Shown here in pieces: positions 19,810 through 30,095 of a DNA stretch of 64,000 nt. The notes beneath the pieces were generated by a model. The model ran no database searches and was not told where the DNA came from. It saw only the letters and a list, made by a program, of their open reading frames with translations. The stretch's first letter is position 1, and every line of letters begins with the position of its first letter. The translations under genes and the position numbers were made by a program. Origin of the DNA: an uncultured Magnetospirillum sp. (GTDB lineage Bacteria > Pseudomonadota > Alphaproteobacteria > Rhodospirillales > Magnetospirillaceae); the NCBI RefSeq assembly GCF_903853455.1, contig NZ_CAINTR010000114.1, forward strand, positions 1-64,000, given 5' to 3'.

Positions 19810-21078
19810 CTACAGCAGCATGGACAGCGGATCTTCGATCAGCTTTTTGAAGGCGGCGAGGAACTCGGCCCCCACCGCACCATCGACCACCCGATGATCC
19901 ACCGACAGCGTCACCGTCATCACCGTGGCGACGGCCAGGGCACCGGCCTTGACCACCGGGCGCTGCTCGCCGGCCCCCACCGCCAGGATGCAGCCCTGGG
20001 GCGGATTGATGATGGCGGCGAAGTTCTTGACCCCGAACATGCCGAGATTGGAGATGGTGAAACCGCCGCCCTGGAATTCCTCGGGCTTCAGCTTGCCGTC
20101 GCGGGCCTTGGCGGCCAGGGCCTTCATCTCGTTGGAGATCTGAGCCAGCCCCTTGTGGTCGGCGTGATGCACGATGGGGGTGATCAGGCCGTTGGGCGTC
20201 GCCACCGCCACCGAGATGTCCACATCGGTGTAACGCTTGATCGCCTCCTCGCCCCACGACGCATTGGCGGCCGGCACCTTCTTCAGGGCCAGCGCCACGG
20301 CGCGGACCACGAAGTCGTTGACCGACAGCTTGTAGGTGTCGGAGCGGGAGTTCAACTCGGCCCGCACCTTCAACAGGGTGTCCAGCTCGCAATCGACGGA
20401 CAGGTAGAAATGGGGAATGGTCGACTTGGCCTCGGTCAGCCGCCGGGCGATGACCTTGCGCATGGAGGAATTGGGAAGCTCCTCGAAGGCCGGCTCGAAC
20501 GGGCTGGCGGCAACGGGAGCGGCAGGCTTCGGCGCGGCGGCCGGAGCGGAAGCGGCAACCGGAGCCGGCTTGACCGGACCGGCGGCGATGGCGGCCTCCA
20601 CATCGGCTTTGACGATGCGGCCGTGGGGACCGGAGCCCTTGACCGCCTTCAGGTCCAGATTGCCGTCCTTGGCGATGCGCTTGGCCAGCGGGCTGGCGAA
20701 GACACGGTCGCCGGCGGGAGCGGCCTGGGCGGCCGGCGCGGCGGAAGGAATCGCAACCGGAACGGTCGCAACTGCGGCCGCAGGCGCCGGAGCGGCGGCG
20801 GGAACGGGAGCGGCCGAAATGGCCGAGGCATCCTCGCCGTCCAGCAACAGCACGGCGATGGGCTGGTTGACCTTGACCCCCGAAGTGCCGTCGGGCACCA
20901 GGATCTTGCCCAGCACCCCCTCGTCGGCGGCTTCGAACTCCATGGTGGCCTTGTCGGTCTCGATCTCGCACAGCACGTCGCCGGACTTGACGGCGTCGCC
21001 TTCGGCCTTGAGCCACTTGGCCAGATTGCCCTCGGTCATGGTTGGCGAGAGGGCGGGCATGAGAATTTGCACGGGCAT
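19810..21078 (-). CDS. pdhC: pyruvate dehydrogenase E2 (dihydrolipoamide acetyltransferase)
   Basis: A 422-residue core subunit. One lipoyl domain (about 1-78) carries the lipoylated Lys in [11 protein letters not shown]. An Ala/Pro linker follows, then the peripheral subunit-binding domain (FASPLAKRIAKDGNLDL, about 128-160), a second linker and the acetyltransferase domain with the catalytic VDHRVVDG near the C-terminus. It transfers acetyl groups to CoA. Confidence 0.95.
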   Translation of the reverse strand: MPVQILMPALSPTMTEGNLAKWLKAEGDAVKSGDVLCEIETDKATMEFEAADEGVLGKILVPDGTSGVKVNQPIAVLLLDGEDASAISAAPVPAAAPAPAAAVATVPVAIPSAAPAAQAAPAGDRVFASPLAKRIAKDGNLDLKAVKGSGPHGRIVKADVEAAIAAGPVKPAPVAASAPAAAPKPAAPVAASPFEPAFEELPNSSMRKVIARRLTEAKSTIPHFYLSVDCELDTLLKVRAELNSRSDTYKLSVNDFVVRAVALALKKVPAANASWGEEAIKRYTDVDISVAVATPNGLITPIVHHADHKGLAQISNEMKALAAKARDGKLKPEEFQGGGFTISNLGMFGVKNFAAIINPPQGCILAVGAGEQRPVVKAGALAVATVMTVTLSVDHRVVDGAVGAEFLAAFKKLIEDPLSMLL

Positions 21079-21093
21079 GGACAGTCCCCCCTC

Positions 21094-22455
21094 TTAACGG
21101 CGATAGCAGACGGCGCGAGCGGCCTCGACCACATGCTCGATCTGCGGCAGGGCCAGCTTTTCCAGATTGGCGGCATAGGGCATGGGCACGTCGGCGCCGC
21201 AGACCCGCACCACCGGCGCGTCCAGCCAGTCGAAGGCGTGCTCCATCATCACCGCCGCGATTTCCGAACCGATGCCGGCCACCGGCCAGCCCTCTTCCAG
21301 GCTGACGATGCGGTTGGTCTTCTTGACCGAAGCGACGATGGTATTGATGTCGAGCGGCCGGATGGAGCGCAGGTTGATGACCTCGGCCTCGATGCCCTCG
21401 GCCTTCAGAATCTCGGCGGCATCCAGCGCCACCTGCACCATGCGCGAATAGGCGGTGATGGTCACATGGGCGCCGGCGCGTTCGATCTTGGCCTTGCCGA
21501 TGGGAACGATGAAGTCGGGATCGTCGGGCACGTCGAAGGTGGAGCCGTAGAGCAACTCGTTTTCCAGGAACACCACCGGATTGGGATCGCGGATGGCGGC
21601 CTTGAGCAGTCCCTTGGCGTCGGCGGCGCTCCAGGGGGCCAGAACCTTCAAGCCCGGGCAGTGCGCGTACCACGAAGCGTAATCCTGGCTGTGCTGGGCT
21701 CCCACCCGCGACGCCGCGCCGTTGGGACCACGGAACACGATGGAGCACGGCTGTTGCCCGCCCGACATGTACAGGGTCTTGGCCGCCGAGTTGATGACGT
21801 GGTCGATGGCCTGCATGGAGAAGTTCATGGTCATGAACTCGACGATGGGCCGCAACCCGGCATAACCGGCACCGCAGGCGAGACCGGCGAAGCCCATCTC
21901 GGTGATGGGGGTATCGATCACCCGGTCGGCGCCAAATTCCTCCAACAGTCCCTGGCTGACCTTGTAGGCCCCCTGGTACTGGGCCACTTCCTCGCCCAAC
22001 AGGAACACGGACGGATCGGCCCGCATTTCCTCGGCCATGGCGTCGCGCAAGGCTTCACGCACCGTCTGGCGCTTGAAGCTGGCATAGACCTTCTCGTCGG
22101 GCGCGGCCGGCGGCAGCGGCACCGCTGCCGGAGCGGCGGCAGCCGGCGCGACGGCGACCGGGGCCGGAGTTGCGGTGATCGGAGCAGCGGCGGACAGTGC
22201 CGAGGCATCCTCGCCTTCGCCCAGCAGCACGGCGATGACGGCGTTGACCGCCACCCCCTCGGTGCCGGCGGCAACCACGATCTTGCCCATCACGCCGTCC
22301 TCGATGGATTCCAGCTCCATGGTGGCCTTGTCGGTCTCGATCTCGGCCAGGACGTCGCCCGACTTCACGGCATCGCCCTCGGCCTTGAGCCACTTGGCGA
22401 GCTTGCCCTCGGTCATGGTCGGCGACAGCGCCGGCATCAGAATTTGAATCGGCAT
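21094..22455 (-). CDS. pdhB: pyruvate dehydrogenase E1 beta with N-terminal lipoyl domain
   Basis: A 453-residue subunit. Residues 1-78 are a lipoyl domain almost identical to that of pdhC ([11 protein letters not shown]), joined by an Ala/Pro linker to the E1-beta body ([38 protein letters not shown]). This extra lipoyl domain is known in many alphaproteobacteria and is a useful taxonomic marker. The subunit pairs with PdhA to decarboxylate pyruvate. Confidence 0.95.
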   Translation of the reverse strand: MPIQILMPALSPTMTEGKLAKWLKAEGDAVKSGDVLAEIETDKATMELESIEDGVMGKIVVAAGTEGVAVNAVIAVLLGEGEDASALSAAAPITATPAPVAVAPAAAAPAAVPLPPAAPDEKVYASFKRQTVREALRDAMAEEMRADPSVFLLGEEVAQYQGAYKVSQGLLEEFGADRVIDTPITEMGFAGLACGAGYAGLRPIVEFMTMNFSMQAIDHVINSAAKTLYMSGGQQPCSIVFRGPNGAASRVGAQHSQDYASWYAHCPGLKVLAPWSAADAKGLLKAAIRDPNPVVFLENELLYGSTFDVPDDPDFIVPIGKAKIERAGAHVTITAYSRMVQVALDAAEILKAEGIEAEVINLRSIRPLDINTIVASVKKTNRIVSLEEGWPVAGIGSEIAAVMMEHAFDWLDAPVVRVCGADVPMPYAANLEKLALPQIEHVVEAARAVCYRR

Positions 22456-22471
22456 CGGTTTCCCCCTCGCC

Positions 22472-23470
22472 TTACGCTTCGATCAGCACATCGGTCCACA
22501 GCTCGGACGGATCCGGCTCGGGACTGGCTTGCGCGAATTCGGCCGCCTCGGTGACCACGGCCTTGACCGCGCGGTCGACCTCCTTGAGGCCGGCATCGTC
22601 GAGCAGGCCGTCGGCCAGCAGCTTTTCCTTGAGATGGTCGATGGGATCGTGCTGCTCGCGCATCTTGGTCACCTCCTCCTTGCTCCGGTACTTGGCCGGA
22701 TCGGACATGGAGTGGCCGCGATAGCGGTAGGTCATCATTTCCAGGATGTAGGGCCCCTGGCCCGAGCGGGCATGCTCCAGGGCACGGACGGCGGCGGCGT
22801 GTACCGCGATGACGCTCATGCCATCGACCGCCTCGCCGGGAATGCCGTAGGCGGCGCCGCGCTTGTACAGCTCCTGACCGGCGGCATGACGCACCGACGA
22901 GGTGCCCATGGCGTATTTGTTGTTCTCGATCACGAACACCACCGGCAGCTTCCACAGCGACGCCATGTTGAAGCTTTCGTAGACCTGCCCCTGGTTGACC
23001 GCGCCATCGCCGCAGTAGACATGCGCGACGCCGTTGTCCTTGGTGTATTTATGGGCGAAGCCGAGACCGGTCCCCAGCGGCACCTGGGCGCCGACGATGC
23101 CGTGGCCGCCATAGAAGCGCTTTTCCCGGCTGAACATGTGCATGGAGCCGCCCTTGCCGTGGGAATAGCCACCGAAGCGTCCGGTGAGTTCCGCCATCAC
23201 CCCCTTGGGGTCCATGCCGCAGACCAGCATGTGGCCATGGTCGCGATAGCTGGTGATGCAGGAATCGGTCGGACCGGCCGCCGCCTGCATGCCCACCACC
23301 ACCGCCTCCTGACCGATGTAGAGGTGGCAAAAGCCGTTGATCAGGCCCATGCCGTAAAGCTGCCCCGCCTTCTCCTCGAATCGGCGAACCAGCAGCATCT
23401 CGCGATAGTACCGGACGAGCTCTTCGGGGGTAGGCTCCGACGCGCCCCGTTCCTTTTTCTTGGCAACCAT
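22472..23470 (-). CDS. pdhA: pyruvate dehydrogenase E1 alpha
   Basis: A 332-residue thiamine-diphosphate-dependent subunit. The ThDP motif runs from [18 protein letters not shown] to VIENN. The phosphorylation-loop region is recognisable by [17 protein letters not shown] precedes the ATG. It is the first gene of the operon that continues through pdhB, pdhC, two unknowns, lpd, lipA and the START gene. Confidence 0.95.
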   Translation of the reverse strand: MVAKKKERGASEPTPEELVRYYREMLLVRRFEEKAGQLYGMGLINGFCHLYIGQEAVVVGMQAAAGPTDSCITSYRDHGHMLVCGMDPKGVMAELTGRFGGYSHGKGGSMHMFSREKRFYGGHGIVGAQVPLGTGLGFAHKYTKDNGVAHVYCGDGAVNQGQVYESFNMASLWKLPVVFVIENNKYAMGTSSVRHAAGQELYKRGAAYGIPGEAVDGMSVIAVHAAAVRALEHARSGQGPYILEMMTYRYRGHSMSDPAKYRSKEEVTKMREQHDPIDHLKEKLLADGLLDDAGLKEVDRAVKAVVTEAAEFAQASPEPDPSELWTDVLIEA

Positions 23471-23508
23471 GGTTCCTCCCGCGGGCCTGGATCATCGAAC
23501 TGCGACAA

Positions 23509-23537
23509 TAGGTAAACCAACCTTCCCTATTTTGCAA
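23509..23537 (-). promoter_or_regulatory. candidate promoter of the pdh operon
   Basis: On the minus strand TTGCAA is followed after 17 bases by TACCTA, 39 bases before the pdhA ATG. Both hexamers are four of six to the sigma-70 consensus. Other AT-rich stretches lie further upstream, so this is only the best visible candidate. Confidence 0.35.
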
Positions 23538-23738
23538 GAACTTCAAAACCATGAAACCCTTATGCTGCGCCGCACACAGATAGATTAACTTGATATTGGT
23601 TAATTGCGAATTTGTTGCTGCGGTGCAATATGAGGTTAGAATATCCCTCTGCCACGACGGCCGCCGGCCCCACCTGCTTGGGCGGGACGCGCTTCTGATG
23701 TGGGGAGGACAACGACAAATGGAAAGGGGGGAAAAGCC

Positions 23739-23948
23739 TCAGCCCTTCGGCGCCAACGGCAGGAAGGCGGCATGGATACGCGCGCAGGCCTCTCCCACCT
23801 CGCACTCGGCGGCACCGGGGCAGGCGCAGCTCTCCTCGATCATCCGAGCCATGACGCCCATCTCTCCCTGGTTAATCACATCCAGGAGAGCCTTGATCCG
23901 ACGAGGGAGGCAATTGACTTCACGGGTCACGGATAAGTCCGCCAACAA
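23739..23948 (-). CDS. possible small cysteine-containing protein
   Basis: A 69-residue frame in the 656-bp gap between pdhA and ftsB. The frame shows the G/C third-base bias of real genes here. Four cysteines cluster in CACPGAAECEVGEAC, which might bind metal. The listed start is TTG and has no clear ribosome site; an internal ATG after GGGAGAG, giving about 40 residues, is an alternative. Not recognised; it may be a chance frame. Confidence 0.4.
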   Translation of the reverse strand: MLADLSVTREVNCLPRRIKALLDVINQGEMGVMARMIEESCACPGAAECEVGEACARIHAAFLPLAPKG

Positions 23949-24126
23949 TGATCGCGCATCGAGGAGTTAACGGCGAGCATATCCCCACGGCAATCAGGCC
24001 AACACCTGATTTCGCTACCGGCGATTACGATTGCCACACGTATTGAGATTGTCGAAAAAAGCGGGGTCCGTTTCCCTTTTTAAGGGCGCAAGCGAAACAT
24101 CTATTGCCTGCCTTAGGTGGGGGAAG

Positions 24127-24438
24127 TTACCGCTTTTTGTCGAAGACGACCACTTCGCCGTCGCGGCCCATGTTGAGCATGATGCGGGCGCGCTCTTCCA
24201 GCATGTCGGGGTCGAGATGATCGGGCCGCAACAGCAGCACGCGATGCTCCATCTCCTGGCGCTCCGACGAAACCTTGGCCAGCCGCATTTCGGCGTCGAG
24301 GATTTCGTTGTGGAGACGCGCATAGGCCAGGACGCCGCGATCACCCTCCACCGTGTGGTAGGCGAAATAGGTCACGGCACTCAGCCCGATCAAGGGGCCT
24401 GCGATGTGACTGAAGCGGCGGCGAAGTTCCTGTAACAT
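24127..24438 (-). CDS. ftsB: septum formation initiator, FtsB/DivIC family
   Basis: A 103-residue bitopic protein. A membrane segment at about 12-29 (HIAGPLIGLSAVTYFAY) is followed by a coiled coil (about 35-70) and a short C-terminal tail ending MGRDGEVVVFDKKR. FtsB links FtsL and FtsQ in the divisome. The position beside the pdh operon is usual in alphaproteobacteria. Confidence 0.85.
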   Translation of the reverse strand: MLQELRRRFSHIAGPLIGLSAVTYFAYHTVEGDRGVLAYARLHNEILDAEMRLAKVSSERQEMEHRVLLLRPDHLDPDMLEERARIMLNMGRDGEVVVFDKKR

Positions 24439-24571
24439 GAGGCGGATAGAATCACAGCCGGATTCACGCCGTCAACAAGTACAGGCCGAACAGTTTCACT
24501 TTTTCAGTTCGCAAGTCTCGGATGTTGCAGAAATGACTCACATTTTGCCGCTTGTGTGACGACACTCACAA

Positions 24572-24583
24572 TTCACATGTGAA
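24572..24583. promoter_or_regulatory. palindrome upstream of ftsB
   Basis: TTCACATGTGAA is a perfect 12-bp palindrome within a stretch rich in TCACA/TGTGA words (24535-24595), between xdhC and ftsB. It could be an operator for ftsB; no regulator is identified. Confidence 0.3.
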
Positions 24584-24602
24584 CGTAATGTGAACTCAAT
24601 TG

Positions 24603-25628
24603 TTAGGGCTTCATACATCCTGTTCGCACTGAAATCTTGCCACGCCGGGCGGCGATGACCTCGGCCAGGATGGAGACCGCGATCTCCGCCGGTGTCTTGG
24701 CGCCGATGTCGAGACCGACCGGCGCCGAGATGCGGGCCAAGGCCTGATCGTCGAGGCCAAGGTCTCCCAGACGCTGGCACCGCTTGGCATGGGTGCGGGT
24801 GCTGCCCAGCGCCCCCACATAGAAGGCGGGCGAGGCCAACGCCATGCGCAACGCGGCATCGTCCAGCCGCGGCACATGGGTCACGCTGACCAGGGCGGTG
24901 CGGCGGTCCAGCTTCATCTCGGCCAGCACCTCATCGGGCTCGCCGCAGATCAGGGTGACGCCGGGAAAGCGCTCGGGCGCGGCGAAGGCCCGGCGCGGGT
25001 CGAGCACGGTGACGGCAAAGCCCACGGAGCGGGCCATGCCGGCCAGCACCTGCGAGATGTGCACCGCGCCGGTGATGATCATGCTCCAGGGCGCCTCGTG
25101 AACCCGCACGAACACGCCGCTGGACTCCTTGGCCCCCTCCGTATCCTTGGTCAGAGCGTCGATGGCCTCGTCGCCCTCCGCCAAGGTTTGCGCGCCGGTG
25201 GTCAGGTCCAACACCAGCGCCGAGGGAATCCGCTTGGCATGGCTGGCGACGATCCGCTCCAGCAGCTCCTTCTCGGACGGAAACACCGCCACCCGGATAT
25301 TGCCGCCGCAGGGCAGCCCCACAGCCCAAGCGGTTTCATCCTCGACTCCGAACGCCAGCAGACGGGGAGCGTCCCCGTCCTCCATCTCGCGGGCCTCGGC
25401 GATCACCGCCGCCTCGACACAGCCGCCGGAGACGGAGCCGGCGAAGGCTCCATCCCGACTGACCGCCATGTAGGAGCCTTGGGCACGCGGCGCCGAGCCC
25501 CAGGTGGACAGCACCACCGCCAGATTCACCGTCTGGCCCGCATTCAGCCAGCGCAGCGCCGTTTCCAGCACCTCGCCGTCATCGGCGGCCATGTCGGCGG
25601 GATCACAGCGGATGGCATCGACGCACAT
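24603..25628 (-). CDS. xdhC: XdhC-family molybdenum cofactor maturation factor
   Basis: A 341-residue protein. The N-terminal XdhC region has STWGSAPRAQGSYMAV and SVSGGCVEAAV; the C-terminal Rossmann-like half has VTHVPRLDDAAL and FYVGALGSTRTHAKR. XdhC proteins bind molybdenum cofactor, promote its sulfuration and hand it to xanthine-dehydrogenase-family enzymes. The ATG at 25628, five bases after the hcrB stop, was preferred over an in-frame TTG. Its client is almost certainly the HcrA subunit of this operon. Confidence 0.88.
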   Translation of the reverse strand: MCVDAIRCDPADMAADDGEVLETALRWLNAGQTVNLAVVLSTWGSAPRAQGSYMAVSRDGAFAGSVSGGCVEAAVIAEAREMEDGDAPRLLAFGVEDETAWAVGLPCGGNIRVAVFPSEKELLERIVASHAKRIPSALVLDLTTGAQTLAEGDEAIDALTKDTEGAKESSGVFVRVHEAPWSMIITGAVHISQVLAGMARSVGFAVTVLDPRRAFAAPERFPGVTLICGEPDEVLAEMKLDRRTALVSVTHVPRLDDAALRMALASPAFYVGALGSTRTHAKRCQRLGDLGLDDQALARISAPVGLDIGAKTPAEIAVSILAEVIAARRGKISVRTGCMKP

Positions 25629-25633
25629 GATGG

Positions 25634-26608
25634 TTACTTTCGGTTCCAAAGGTCGTCCACCAGTTTACGGCTGACCGCGAGCAACACCCGACGACGGTAT
25701 TTGACCCCGGCGACGGTGGTTTTCAAGACGTTGGAGGTCTTGCGCACCGTCTGGACCAGAGTCTCGGCCGCCGCGTCGTCCCAGCCCCCCCCCACCACCG
25801 CCTCGGTCGCCACCATCAGCGGCGCTGAATTGGTGCCGGTGATGGCCACACGCAGGCCGGCGATGGTGTCGCCGTCCCGCTTCAACGCCACCGCGATGCC
25901 AGCCAGGGGGAAGTCGATGGCGTCGCGGATGCGGACCTTGGCATAGCTAGCCTCCCACCCCGTGGCGGGAGGCACGATCACGGCAGCCAGCACCTCGCCC
26001 TTGTCCAGAGTCAGGTGGTCGGCCCCGCTTTCACGGAACAGCTGAGCCAGCGGCACCGTGCGCTTGCCCTTGGAGCCGACGATCTCGGCCTCGGCGCCCA
26101 GCACCATCAGGGCCGGGGCGACGTCGCCGTGATAGGTGGCGTAACAGCGGTCGCTCTTGACCACCACATGGCACTTGTCGCCGTCGTGCTTGAGGCAATA
26201 GCCGTTGCCGGACCGCCACCATTCGCTCTGATTGTAAAAGACGCAGCGGGTGTCCTGGCACAGATTGCCGCCCAGGGTCGCGGCCGAGCGATGGGTCGGC
26301 CCCGCCACCAGTTCCGCCGCCTGGGCGATGGCCGGCCAGCCGGCACGGAGGCCGGCATCCTCGACGATGGCCTCCAGGGTGGTGCCGGCGCCGATACGCA
26401 AGCTCCCGTCCGTGGCGATTCCGATGCCGGCCAGATTACCGATGCCGGTAAGGTCCACCAGAACCTCCGGCCGGCCGAGGCCGCGCCGCAGATTGGGCAA
26501 CAGGTCGGTGCCGCCGCCGATGGCCTGGGCGCCTTCGTTGGCCAGGGCGGCGACAGCCTCAGCCAGGCTGACGGGGCGAAGGGTGCGGAAATCGGGAAGG
26601 ATGTTCAT
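25634..26608 (-). CDS. hcrB: 4-hydroxybenzoyl-CoA reductase, beta (FAD) subunit
   Basis: A 324-residue FAD subunit. FAD-binding motifs are [12 protein letters not shown] and [12 protein letters not shown]. It has the loop that sets this enzyme apart from other xanthine-dehydrogenase relatives: Cys122, Cys138, Cys146 and Cys155 hold an extra [4Fe-4S] cluster, and these numbers equal those known for the Thauera enzyme. The cluster lets electrons run towards the substrate for Birch-like reduction. It overlaps hcrA by four bases (ATGA). Confidence 0.93.
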   Translation of the reverse strand: MNILPDFRTLRPVSLAEAVAALANEGAQAIGGGTDLLPNLRRGLGRPEVLVDLTGIGNLAGIGIATDGSLRIGAGTTLEAIVEDAGLRAGWPAIAQAAELVAGPTHRSAATLGGNLCQDTRCVFYNQSEWWRSGNGYCLKHDGDKCHVVVKSDRCYATYHGDVAPALMVLGAEAEIVGSKGKRTVPLAQLFRESGADHLTLDKGEVLAAVIVPPATGWEASYAKVRIRDAIDFPLAGIAVALKRDGDTIAGLRVAITGTNSAPLMVATEAVVGGGWDDAAAETLVQTVRKTSNVLKTTVAGVKYRRRVLLAVSRKLVDDLWNRK

Positions 26609-28914
26609 TCTGCGGCTTCCTTCGCATCAAGCAGTTCCACGATCTTGTCGGGGGTGAGCGGCAAGTCCAGGGGGCGGATTCCCACCGCCTCGTAGACGGC
26701 GTCCATCACCGCCGGCAGGAAGCCGGCCAGCATACCCTCCGACGCCTCCTTGGCGCCGAACGGCCCGTTGGGGTCGATGCTCTCGACGATGATCACCTCG
26801 ATATCGGGGCTTTCCGCCATGGTCGGCATGCGGTAGTCGAGGATGTTGCCGTGAAGCATGCGGCCGTCGTCATAGCGGGTCTCCTCTGACAGGGCTTGGC
26901 CCATGCCCATCCAGACGCCGCCTTGGGTCTGGCCCTCCACCGCCAGCGGATTGAGCGCCTTGCCCACATCCACCGCTACCCACACTTTGTGGGCGGTGAC
27001 CTTGCCGGTGACCTCGTCCACCGACGCCTCGACCACCTGGGCGGCGTAGCAGAAGCCCATGGTGGCGCCGATGGCGCTGCCCCGGATCTTCTTGTCACCC
27101 TGGTACTCGATGGGACAGGTGAAGGTCCCCTTGACGGTGATGGTGCCGCTGTCGATCAACGCCGCCTTGACCACCTCCTGGAAGGTCAGGCCGGGGTCCT
27201 GGCTGCCGGCCACCATGAAGACCTCGTCCATGACCTCGATATCCTCGGGCCTTGCGTCCAGCTTCTTGGCCGCCGCCTTGACCAGGACGGCCTTCAGGGA
27301 CTCGGCGGCGTCCAGCGTGGCGTTGCCGACCATGAAGGTGACGCGCGACGAATAGCTGCCATTGTCCTTGGGGGTCAGGGCGCTGTCGGCGGAGATCACC
27401 CGGATACGGCCGAGACTGACGCCCAGCACCTCGGCCGCCACCTGGGTGGCCATGGTGTTGGAGCCTTGGCCGATATCGGCGGCGCCGGTCAGCAGGGTGA
27501 TGCCACCGTCGAAGTCGAGCTTGAGGTTGACGGTGGCATGGGGCTCGCCGGTCCAGTGCTTGGGGGTCGAGGTGCCCGACACGAAGTGGGAGCAGGCGAC
27601 GCCGAGCCCCCTGCCCTTCGGCATGTTGCCGCGCCGCTGTTCCCAGCCCGACGCCGCCTTGACCTTCTCCAGGCATTCCGGCAGGCCGTAGCTCATGACC
27701 TTCTGGGCATACATGGTGGTGTAGGGAATCTGCTGGATCAGGTTGATCTGGCGGACTTCCAGGGCGTCGATACCCAACTCCTCGGCCATCTCGGTCAGCA
27801 GCGCCTCGAAGGCGGCGCGGGTATCGACCGTGCCATGGCCGCGCATGGCGCCGCAGGGCGGGGTATTGGTGTAGACCCGCCAGGCATCGTGCTTGATGGC
27901 GGGGACATGGTAGAGCCCATGCATCAGGGCGCCGGTATAGAGGATGGTGATGATGCCGTAGCCGGCATAGGCGCCGCCGGCCTGGGTCGCCTCCAGGGCG
28001 CAGGCGGTGATCTTGCCGTCCTTCTTGAGGCCCAGCTTCATCTTCACTTCGGTCCACGGCCGGCCGCGATGGGAGATGAAGGTTTCCTCGCGGGTCTGGA
28101 GCAGCCGCACCGTGCCCTTGGCCTTGCGGGCCAGCAGACCGGCGATGATCTCGAAGCTGAGGCATTCGGTCCGTGCCCCGAAGCCGCCGCCCAGGAACGG
28201 CTTGATCACCCGGATGCGAGCCGAGTCCATCTGGAGGCAAGCCGCCACCTTGAGGTGGACGTAATACGGCACCTGGGTGGTGGTGTTCAGCGTCAGCCAG
28301 TCGCGGACCGGGTCGTACTCCGCCAGGGTGGCGTTGAGTTCCATGTGGACGTGATTGACCTCGGCGAAAATGTAGGTCTTCTCGCGGATCAGGTCGGCCT
28401 CGGCGAAGCTAGCCTCGACGTCGCCGAACTCGGCATGGACCTCGCGCAGGACGTTGTTGGGCTTGTCGTCGTGCAGCGCCACCGCGCCGGGCTTCATGGC
28501 CGCCTTCGGGGTCATATAGGCCGGCAGCACCTCGTACTCGACCTTGATCAGGCTCAGGGCCTTCTCGGCGGTGATCTCGTCGATGGCGGCGACGGCGGCC
28601 ACCGGGTCGCCGCGATAGCGCACCTTGTCGCGCGCCAGGGGATACTCGTTCTCGGCGATGGGCAGCACGCCGAAGGGAACCGGCGTCTCGGCGCCAGTGC
28701 AGACGCAGACCACGCCGTCCAGCGCCTCGGCCGCCGAGGTGTCGATGGACAGGATCCGGCCATGGGCGACAGGGGAGCGCAGGATGCGCCCGACCAGGGC
28801 GCCCTGTACCACGATGTCAGCGGTGTATTTGGCCTTGCCGGTCACCTTCTCGACGCCGTCCACCAGGGGGGTGCGGGCGCCGATCTTGCCGTTTTTCGGG
28901 ATCTTGACGGTCAT
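26605..28914 (-). CDS. hcrA: 4-hydroxybenzoyl-CoA reductase, alpha (molybdenum) subunit
   Basis: A 769-residue molybdopterin subunit, the length of the characterised Thauera protein. It removes the phenolic hydroxyl of 4-hydroxybenzoyl-CoA to give benzoyl-CoA under anoxic conditions. Cofactor-binding stretches are [20 protein letters not shown] and [12 protein letters not shown]; the catalytic glutamate lies in [11 protein letters not shown]. The ATG at 28914 overlaps the end of hcrC (ATGA), so a longer upstream frame was rejected. It acts in the cytoplasm as part of an (alpha-beta-gamma)2 complex. Confidence 0.93.
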   Translation of the reverse strand: MTVKIPKNGKIGARTPLVDGVEKVTGKAKYTADIVVQGALVGRILRSPVAHGRILSIDTSAAEALDGVVCVCTGAETPVPFGVLPIAENEYPLARDKVRYRGDPVAAVAAIDEITAEKALSLIKVEYEVLPAYMTPKAAMKPGAVALHDDKPNNVLREVHAEFGDVEASFAEADLIREKTYIFAEVNHVHMELNATLAEYDPVRDWLTLNTTTQVPYYVHLKVAACLQMDSARIRVIKPFLGGGFGARTECLSFEIIAGLLARKAKGTVRLLQTREETFISHRGRPWTEVKMKLGLKKDGKITACALEATQAGGAYAGYGIITILYTGALMHGLYHVPAIKHDAWRVYTNTPPCGAMRGHGTVDTRAAFEALLTEMAEELGIDALEVRQINLIQQIPYTTMYAQKVMSYGLPECLEKVKAASGWEQRRGNMPKGRGLGVACSHFVSGTSTPKHWTGEPHATVNLKLDFDGGITLLTGAADIGQGSNTMATQVAAEVLGVSLGRIRVISADSALTPKDNGSYSSRVTFMVGNATLDAAESLKAVLVKAAAKKLDARPEDIEVMDEVFMVAGSQDPGLTFQEVVKAALIDSGTITVKGTFTCPIEYQGDKKIRGSAIGATMGFCYAAQVVEASVDEVTGKVTAHKVWVAVDVGKALNPLAVEGQTQGGVWMGMGQALSEETRYDDGRMLHGNILDYRMPTMAESPDIEVIIVESIDPNGPFGAKEASEGMLAGFLPAVMDAVYEAVGIRPLDLPLTPDKIVELLDAKEAAE

Positions 28915-29393
28915 TCCGCGGCCTCCCGGCAGGAGCTGGAAGCGGCCGCCTCGACCGATTCGATGATCTTCACATAGCCGGTGCAGCGGCATAGATTGCC
29001 GGCCAGCGCCGCCTTGATCTCGTCGCGCGACGGATCGGGGTTTTTGCGCAACAGCGCCTCGGCCGCCATGATCATGCCCGGCGTGCAGAAGCCGCACTGG
29101 GTGCCCAGCTTCTCGTGGAAGGCCGCCTGAAGCCGCGAGATGGTGCCCTGGGTGGCGAGGCCCTCGATGGTCTCCACCACCTTGCCGGCCACCTGATGCG
29201 CCAAGGTGGAACAGGCCAGACGCGGCCGGCTGTCCACCAGCACGGTGCAGGCGCCGCACTCGCCGCCATCACAGCCCTGCTTGGAACCGGTCAGGTTGGC
29301 GATCTCGCGCAGATAGTCCAGCAACAGCATGTTGTCGGGGACCAGATCCTCGCGGGGCCGGCCGTTGAGGGTCAAACGTAGGATGCTTTTCAA
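28911..29393 (-). CDS. hcrC: 4-hydroxybenzoyl-CoA reductase, gamma (2Fe-2S) subunit
   Basis: A 160-residue protein with two [2Fe-2S] clusters. The plant-type ligands are [15 protein letters not shown] with a later Cys in LACSTLA; the second set is CGFCTPGM and CRCTGYVKI. It accepts electrons from ferredoxin and passes them to HcrA. It starts 34 bases after the marR stop and leads hcrC-hcrA-hcrB-xdhC, all joined by short gaps or overlaps. Confidence 0.93.
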   Translation of the reverse strand: MKSILRLTLNGRPREDLVPDNMLLLDYLREIANLTGSKQGCDGGECGACTVLVDSRPRLACSTLAHQVAGKVVETIEGLATQGTISRLQAAFHEKLGTQCGFCTPGMIMAAEALLRKNPDPSRDEIKAALAGNLCRCTGYVKIIESVEAAASSSCREAAE

Positions 29394-29427
29394 GGTCGTC
29401 CTCCCATGTCCCGGAAGTTTTGTTTTC

Positions 29428-29895
29428 TTATGGATACAAGCGTTTGAGCAGGCTGATCAGGGTAGCGCGCTCGGCCGGCGACAGCGCCGCCGCGAAGTCG
29501 CGGTCCTGGCGCATCACCGCGTCCTCGATGCGCTTGAGCGCCCGCTTGCCGTCGGCGGTCATGCGCAGGCTATAGCTGCGCCGGTCGTTGGGCACCGCGT
29601 CGCGGCTGATCAGCCCCTTCTCCTCCAACTGGTTGACCACCTTGACGATGGAGGAGCGGTCCACGTCCATAGCCTCGGCCAGGGCGCTTTGGGTCAGTCC
29701 CGGATTGTTGGCGATCACCTGGATCATGCCGTAAAGGCCGGGCGTGATCCCCTCGGCGGCGGTCACGGTCTGGGCGAAATGCTTGAAGGCGGCCACCTGG
29801 GCGCGGCGCAGATGGAAGCCCAATTCCTCGGCCATGCAGCCTTGGGAAATTTCCGACTCCACCGTATCCACCAGCTTGGCCTGGGTAACCTTCAT
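29428..29895 (-). CDS. MarR-family regulator of the hcr operon
   Basis: A 155-residue winged-helix regulator. The DNA-recognition region is LTQSALAEAMDVDRSSIVKVVNQLEEKGL (about 75-103) with the wing DRRSYSLRMT. It is the first gene of the hcr transcript and has two palindromes directly upstream. MarR proteins commonly repress aromatic operons and release DNA on binding the CoA thioester or acid; 4-hydroxybenzoyl-CoA would be the logical effector, an inference. Confidence 0.85.
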   Translation of the reverse strand: MKVTQAKLVDTVESEISQGCMAEELGFHLRRAQVAAFKHFAQTVTAAEGITPGLYGMIQVIANNPGLTQSALAEAMDVDRSSIVKVVNQLEEKGLISRDAVPNDRRSYSLRMTADGKRALKRIEDAVMRQDRDFAAALSPAERATLISLLKRLYP

Positions 29896-29923
29896 GGCAA
29901 TCCCTCGATCTCGGTCCGGGGGA

Positions 29924-29942
29924 TTGTTTACCAGGTCAACAA
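29924..29942. promoter_or_regulatory. MarR-type operator 1
   Basis: TTGTTTACCAGGTCAACAA is a 19-bp palindrome with eight of nine arm pairs matching. It lies 29 bases before the marR start, between that gene and the divergent HbpS-like gene. Confidence 0.65.
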
Positions 29943-29956
29943 CTTTAGCAACAAGA

Positions 29957-29975
29957 TTGTTTACCTAGCAAACAA
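29957..29975. promoter_or_regulatory. MarR-type operator 2
   Basis: TTGTTTACCTAGCAAACAA repeats the left arm of operator 1 exactly and pairs at seven of nine arm positions. The two sites start 33 bp apart, about three helical turns, which suits side-by-side dimers. Confidence 0.65.
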
Positions 29976-30095
29976 TCGTGGCCGGGTGCCCCCGTGCCGG
30001 AGGCCCGCATTCGGCCCTGGTAACCTGCGGGGCGAGCCCCCATATGCCGCCTCATCGCAACGATTGCCACAAGTGCATCGATCGGGAGGCCGCCA

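Noticed and set aside
19663-22554. 963-codon plus-strand frame across pdhC and pdhB
   Set aside because: Antisense to two certain genes with complete catalytic motifs; composition is that of a shadow frame.
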